Below, one piece after another: positions 3,358 to 5,402 of a stretch of 5,402 bases of DNA; position 1 is the stretch's first letter, and every line of letters begins with the position of its first letter. The position numbers and the translations under genes were made by a program. The notes beneath the pieces were generated by a model. That model saw nothing but the letters and a program-made list of their open reading frames with translations, ran no database searches and was not told where the DNA came from. Origin of the DNA: Chloroflexota bacterium (GTDB lineage: Bacteria; Chloroflexota; UBA6077; CF-72); assembly GCA_019247135.1 (NCBI GenBank), contig JAFAPL010000225.1, positions 1 through 5,402 of the forward strand. Reading direction: 5' to 3'.

Positions 3358-5402
3358 TCGGGACTGGCGGCAGCTTGCGACAGGCCGGCCACCACGAAGC
3401 TCAGAATGGCCGCGGGGAAGGCCATCAACAGGTCGACCAGCGTCACGAACGCGGCCCCATCTATACCGGTGAGCTTGATCCAGTTCACCAGGCCCGGCAG
3501 GCTGAGGATGACCGCGAGTGACAGGCCCAGATTGTCGAGTGGACTCGGGGCGCGGACCTCTCTCCACGTCTCCACGCCGGCGGCCAGGATGAATGCACTC
3601 AGCAGGAAGGTCAGCCAGGGCGTGAGGAAGGTCAGCACCTTCGACAGCGGACCGCCGTCGCTCATCCTACCGCCAAGCGTGTCGAACAGGCCGAGCACGC
3701 TGAGACCCGCGAAGCCGCCCCAGCTAGCCCAGGCCACCGGGCTGGGTGCCCCGGTGCTCTGCAATGTCGGGAATCCGGCAACCAGGTTGAAGACCCCACA
3801 CGCCAGCGCGCAGTTCGGCAGGATTTCGTCCTCGCCCGTGGGGGCTCCGGGTTTCTCCTCTTCGAGCTGCGACACCGAGTCGACCGCAGCGGTCAGGAGC
3901 CCGCCAATGAGGTTCAGAATGCCGCCCATGACGGTCATGGCGGTGACCAGCGCTTGCGAAACACCCAGCTCGGTCGCGGCCAGTCCAGCCGACAGGCTCT
4001 GCGACGGCCACTGACCTTCGACGATGCGCCACATGACCGTGATCGGGATTGCCGCGATCAGTGTCAGCACATTGGCGATGGTGAGCTGCTCGCCGGTCAG
4101 CTCCTGGAACAGCCACGACAGCACCGGAATGTTGATCGGCTGGTTGATGATGCCCGTGGCCGGGTCGGCAATCAGCGTCACTGCTGCGTCGATCACGCCG
4201 AGCAGACTGTCCAGCAGCGCGTTGCCCACGGCCACGCCCAGCTGGGCCACCAGGCCGACGGCGCGGATCAGCTCGGCTGCGGCGTGTGCCAGGAAGTCGC
4301 CGATCGACGTGCTCTGGCCGAGCGCCCGGCCACCCTGCTGCAGGGACGCCCATGAGCTGGCGAGATTCCCATCCGAGCTGATGCGCGTATAGAAGGTGGT
4401 GAGCGCAGCTTCGAGCGTGTTGATTGCATCCTGCGGGGCCGCGGCGGTCAGCGAGGCGGTCGCGCTCTTACCGCCCGACGACGGCAGGCCGGATTGGAAC
4501 TTTTGAATACCCCAGCTGGACTGCGTCGCTTGCGAGCTACCCGATCCGCCACTCTTCGGCTGGGCTGTGAACAGCGTGTGGCTAGTGGCGCCCCCGCCCT
4601 GGAACTGGGTGACCCCGGCACTCCCGCCGAGCTGATCGGCCAGCGAGTTGAACGTGTCGCCAATCGACTTTTCGGCCTGTTTGGCAAACGCGTCGATGCT
4701 GGGAATCGCGCTCTGTTTGATGGCAGCCGCCAGGCCCGGATAGGCGGGGTTGCCCGGGATGCCGCGGATGCGATTGTTGAGCTCCTTCAACAGGATCTGC
4801 TGCGTCTTGATGATCTCCTCGAAGTGGAACAGCACGCTGAGGGCTTCGATCACCTCTTCGATGAGATGGCCCAGTTCGATGAAGAAGGCGCCAATCGCCG
4901 AGACCGCCTCGTCGATGCCGTTGATGATGGCCTTGAAGACGTGGGCCGCCCCATCGACGATGAAGCGGATGCCCGCGTAGACGTCTTCGGCCACGCTGAC
5001 GATCACGTGCGTGATGGTCACAGCGGTCTTCTTGACCCAGCCCCAGAAGTCGCCCCACCAGCTGCCCAGGTGCAGCGTGCCGGCGTCGGCGGCGGCCAGC
5101 ACGCCCGGCGTCGCGTACTGGCTGGTGTGCCAGTCCTTGCCGTCGAGCGCGTCGATGGCCACAGTCGCCTGGGCCGGTGTGTGGGTGGTGAAGCTGGGTG
5201 GTTGCGTCCCGCCACTGTCGCGCGAATAGCTCAAACCGGTCGGTTGAGTGACCGTCACCGAGCGGTCACCCGCGGTGTTGACGGCCGAATAGCGGCTGCC
5301 CGGCAGATCCTTGTATGGGATGTACTTGGGCGTGCCGCTGGTGGCCTGCAGGCTCCATGTGGCCTGCTTACCGCTGCTGGCGGTGCTGGCGACGCCGACC
5401 GA
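3345..5402 (-). CDS. C-terminal 685 residues of a large uncharacterised protein with helical and membrane-like regions
   Basis: The frame is open from the right edge to the TAA at 3347-3345, so the true start is outside the window; the in-frame GTG at 5258 is internal to the open frame and not a credible start. Counting from the edge, residues 1-110 are Ser/Thr/Gly-rich and beta-like (TWSLQATSGTPKYIPYKDLP at 16-35). A tryptophan-rich turn WWGDFWGW (115-122) follows. Residues 123-225 form long amphipathic helices (THVIVSVAEDVYAGIRFI, then ELGHLIEEVIEALSVLFHFEEII). Residues 259-323 are a Gly/Ser/Gln linker. A second helical block holds INIPVLSWLFQELTGEQLTI (423-442) running into LIAAIPITVMW (448-458). 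The last 100 residues have about three segments long and hydrophobic enough to cross a membrane (about 589-613, 625-643, 650-674). C531 and C535 are the only close cysteine pair. I recall similar PVLSWLF...LTG...AAIP modules in large unnamed bacterial and fungal proteins but cannot name a family. It may be exported or membrane-inserting; no function is assigned. Confidence 0.85.
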   Translation of the reverse strand, partial: SVGVASTASSGKQATWSLQATSGTPKYIPYKDLPGSRYSAVNTAGDRSVTVTQPTGLSYSRDSGGTQPPSFTTHTPAQATVAIDALDGKDWHTSQYATPGVLAAADAGTLHLGSWWGDFWGWVKKTAVTITHVIVSVAEDVYAGIRFIVDGAAHVFKAIINGIDEAVSAIGAFFIELGHLIEEVIEALSVLFHFEEIIKTQQILLKELNNRIRGIPGNPAYPGLAAAIKQSAIPSIDAFAKQAEKSIGDTFNSLADQLGGSAGVTQFQGGGATSHTLFTAQPKSGGSGSSQATQSSWGIQKFQSGLPSSGGKSATASLTAAAPQDAINTLEAALTTFYTRISSDGNLASSWASLQQGGRALGQSTSIGDFLAHAAAELIRAVGLVAQLGVAVGNALLDSLLGVIDAAVTLIADPATGIINQPINIPVLSWLFQELTGEQLTIANVLTLIAAIPITVMWRIVEGQWPSQSLSAGLAATELGVSQALVTAMTVMGGILNLIGGLLTAAVDSVSQLEEEKPGAPTGEDEILPNCALACGVFNLVAGFPTLQSTGAPSPVAWASWGGFAGLSVLGLFDTLGGRMSDGGPLSKVLTFLTPWLTFLLSAFILAAGVETWREVRAPSPLDNLGLSLAVILSLPGLVNWIKLTGIDGAAFVTLVDLLMAFPAAILSFVVAGLSQAAASPEPVS

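Noticed and set aside
3406..4014. A 202-codon plus-strand ORF and several overlapping minus-strand frames over the large gene
   Set aside because: The frame continuous to the window edge has consistent hydrophobic and helical organisation; the others are Arg/Pro/Ser-rich and lack recognisable domains.
3345..5258. Starting the large gene at the in-frame GTG at 5258
   Set aside because: The frame stays open for 48 further codons to the window edge with protein-like sequence and the same composition, so the fragment is 5' incomplete and GTG 5258 is internal.
1..5402. CRISPR array, tRNA/rRNA genes, insertion-sequence ends, integrase or toxin-antitoxin pair
   Set aside because: I looked for evenly spaced repeats, cloverleaf-like sequences, terminal inverted repeats and hallmark protein motifs on both strands and found none.

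Overview
This is a GC-rich (I estimate mid-60s percent) bacterial window in which every supported gene lies on the minus strand, so transcription runs from right to left. The gene pair at the left end (a YCII/DGPF protein followed by a long ECF sigma factor with a C-terminal extension) is common in high-GC soil bacteria, especially Actinobacteria, and also occurs in Chloroflexota and Proteobacteria. The residue style of the sigma factor leans actinobacterial, but nothing here fixes the phylum: there is no rRNA, tRNA or other marker gene.

Layout in transcription order, right to left. From 5402 to 3345 lies the C-terminal 685 residues of a large protein whose start is outside the window. It has a beta-type N-terminal part, a tryptophan-rich turn, a long amphipathic helical part, a Gly/Ser/Gln-rich linker and a strongly hydrophobic C-terminal third. 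Its stop codon sits in the loop of an inverted repeat. A gap of about 200 bases (3143-3344) follows. It contains one short, codon-biased reading frame that may be a small gene or the relic of a frameshift. Next comes a 265-residue protein (3142-2345) that I read as a divergent PD-(D/E)XK-nuclease-fold protein. After 36 bases comes a VOC (glyoxalase/bleomycin-resistance) family protein (2308-1892), closed by a good intrinsic terminator (1849-1881).

The leader region 1664-1891 separates this from the last unit. It carries that terminator, a second hairpin followed by four T's, and a tentative ECF-type promoter. The last unit is a two-gene operon: a YCII/DGPF-domain protein (1663-1247), then, 7 bases downstream, an ECF42-like sigma factor (1239 to beyond position 1).

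The DGPF protein and the sigma factor are a recognised functional pairing. The VOC protein next door fits a pattern in which small VOC and DGPF proteins sit around such sigma factors, but it is cut off by the terminator and need not belong to the regulon. I see no evidence that the large protein and the PD-(D/E)XK-like protein work with these genes. I see no CRISPR array, insertion sequence, integrase, tRNA or rRNA. The least-described items are the large C-terminal fragment and the PD-(D/E)XK-like protein.
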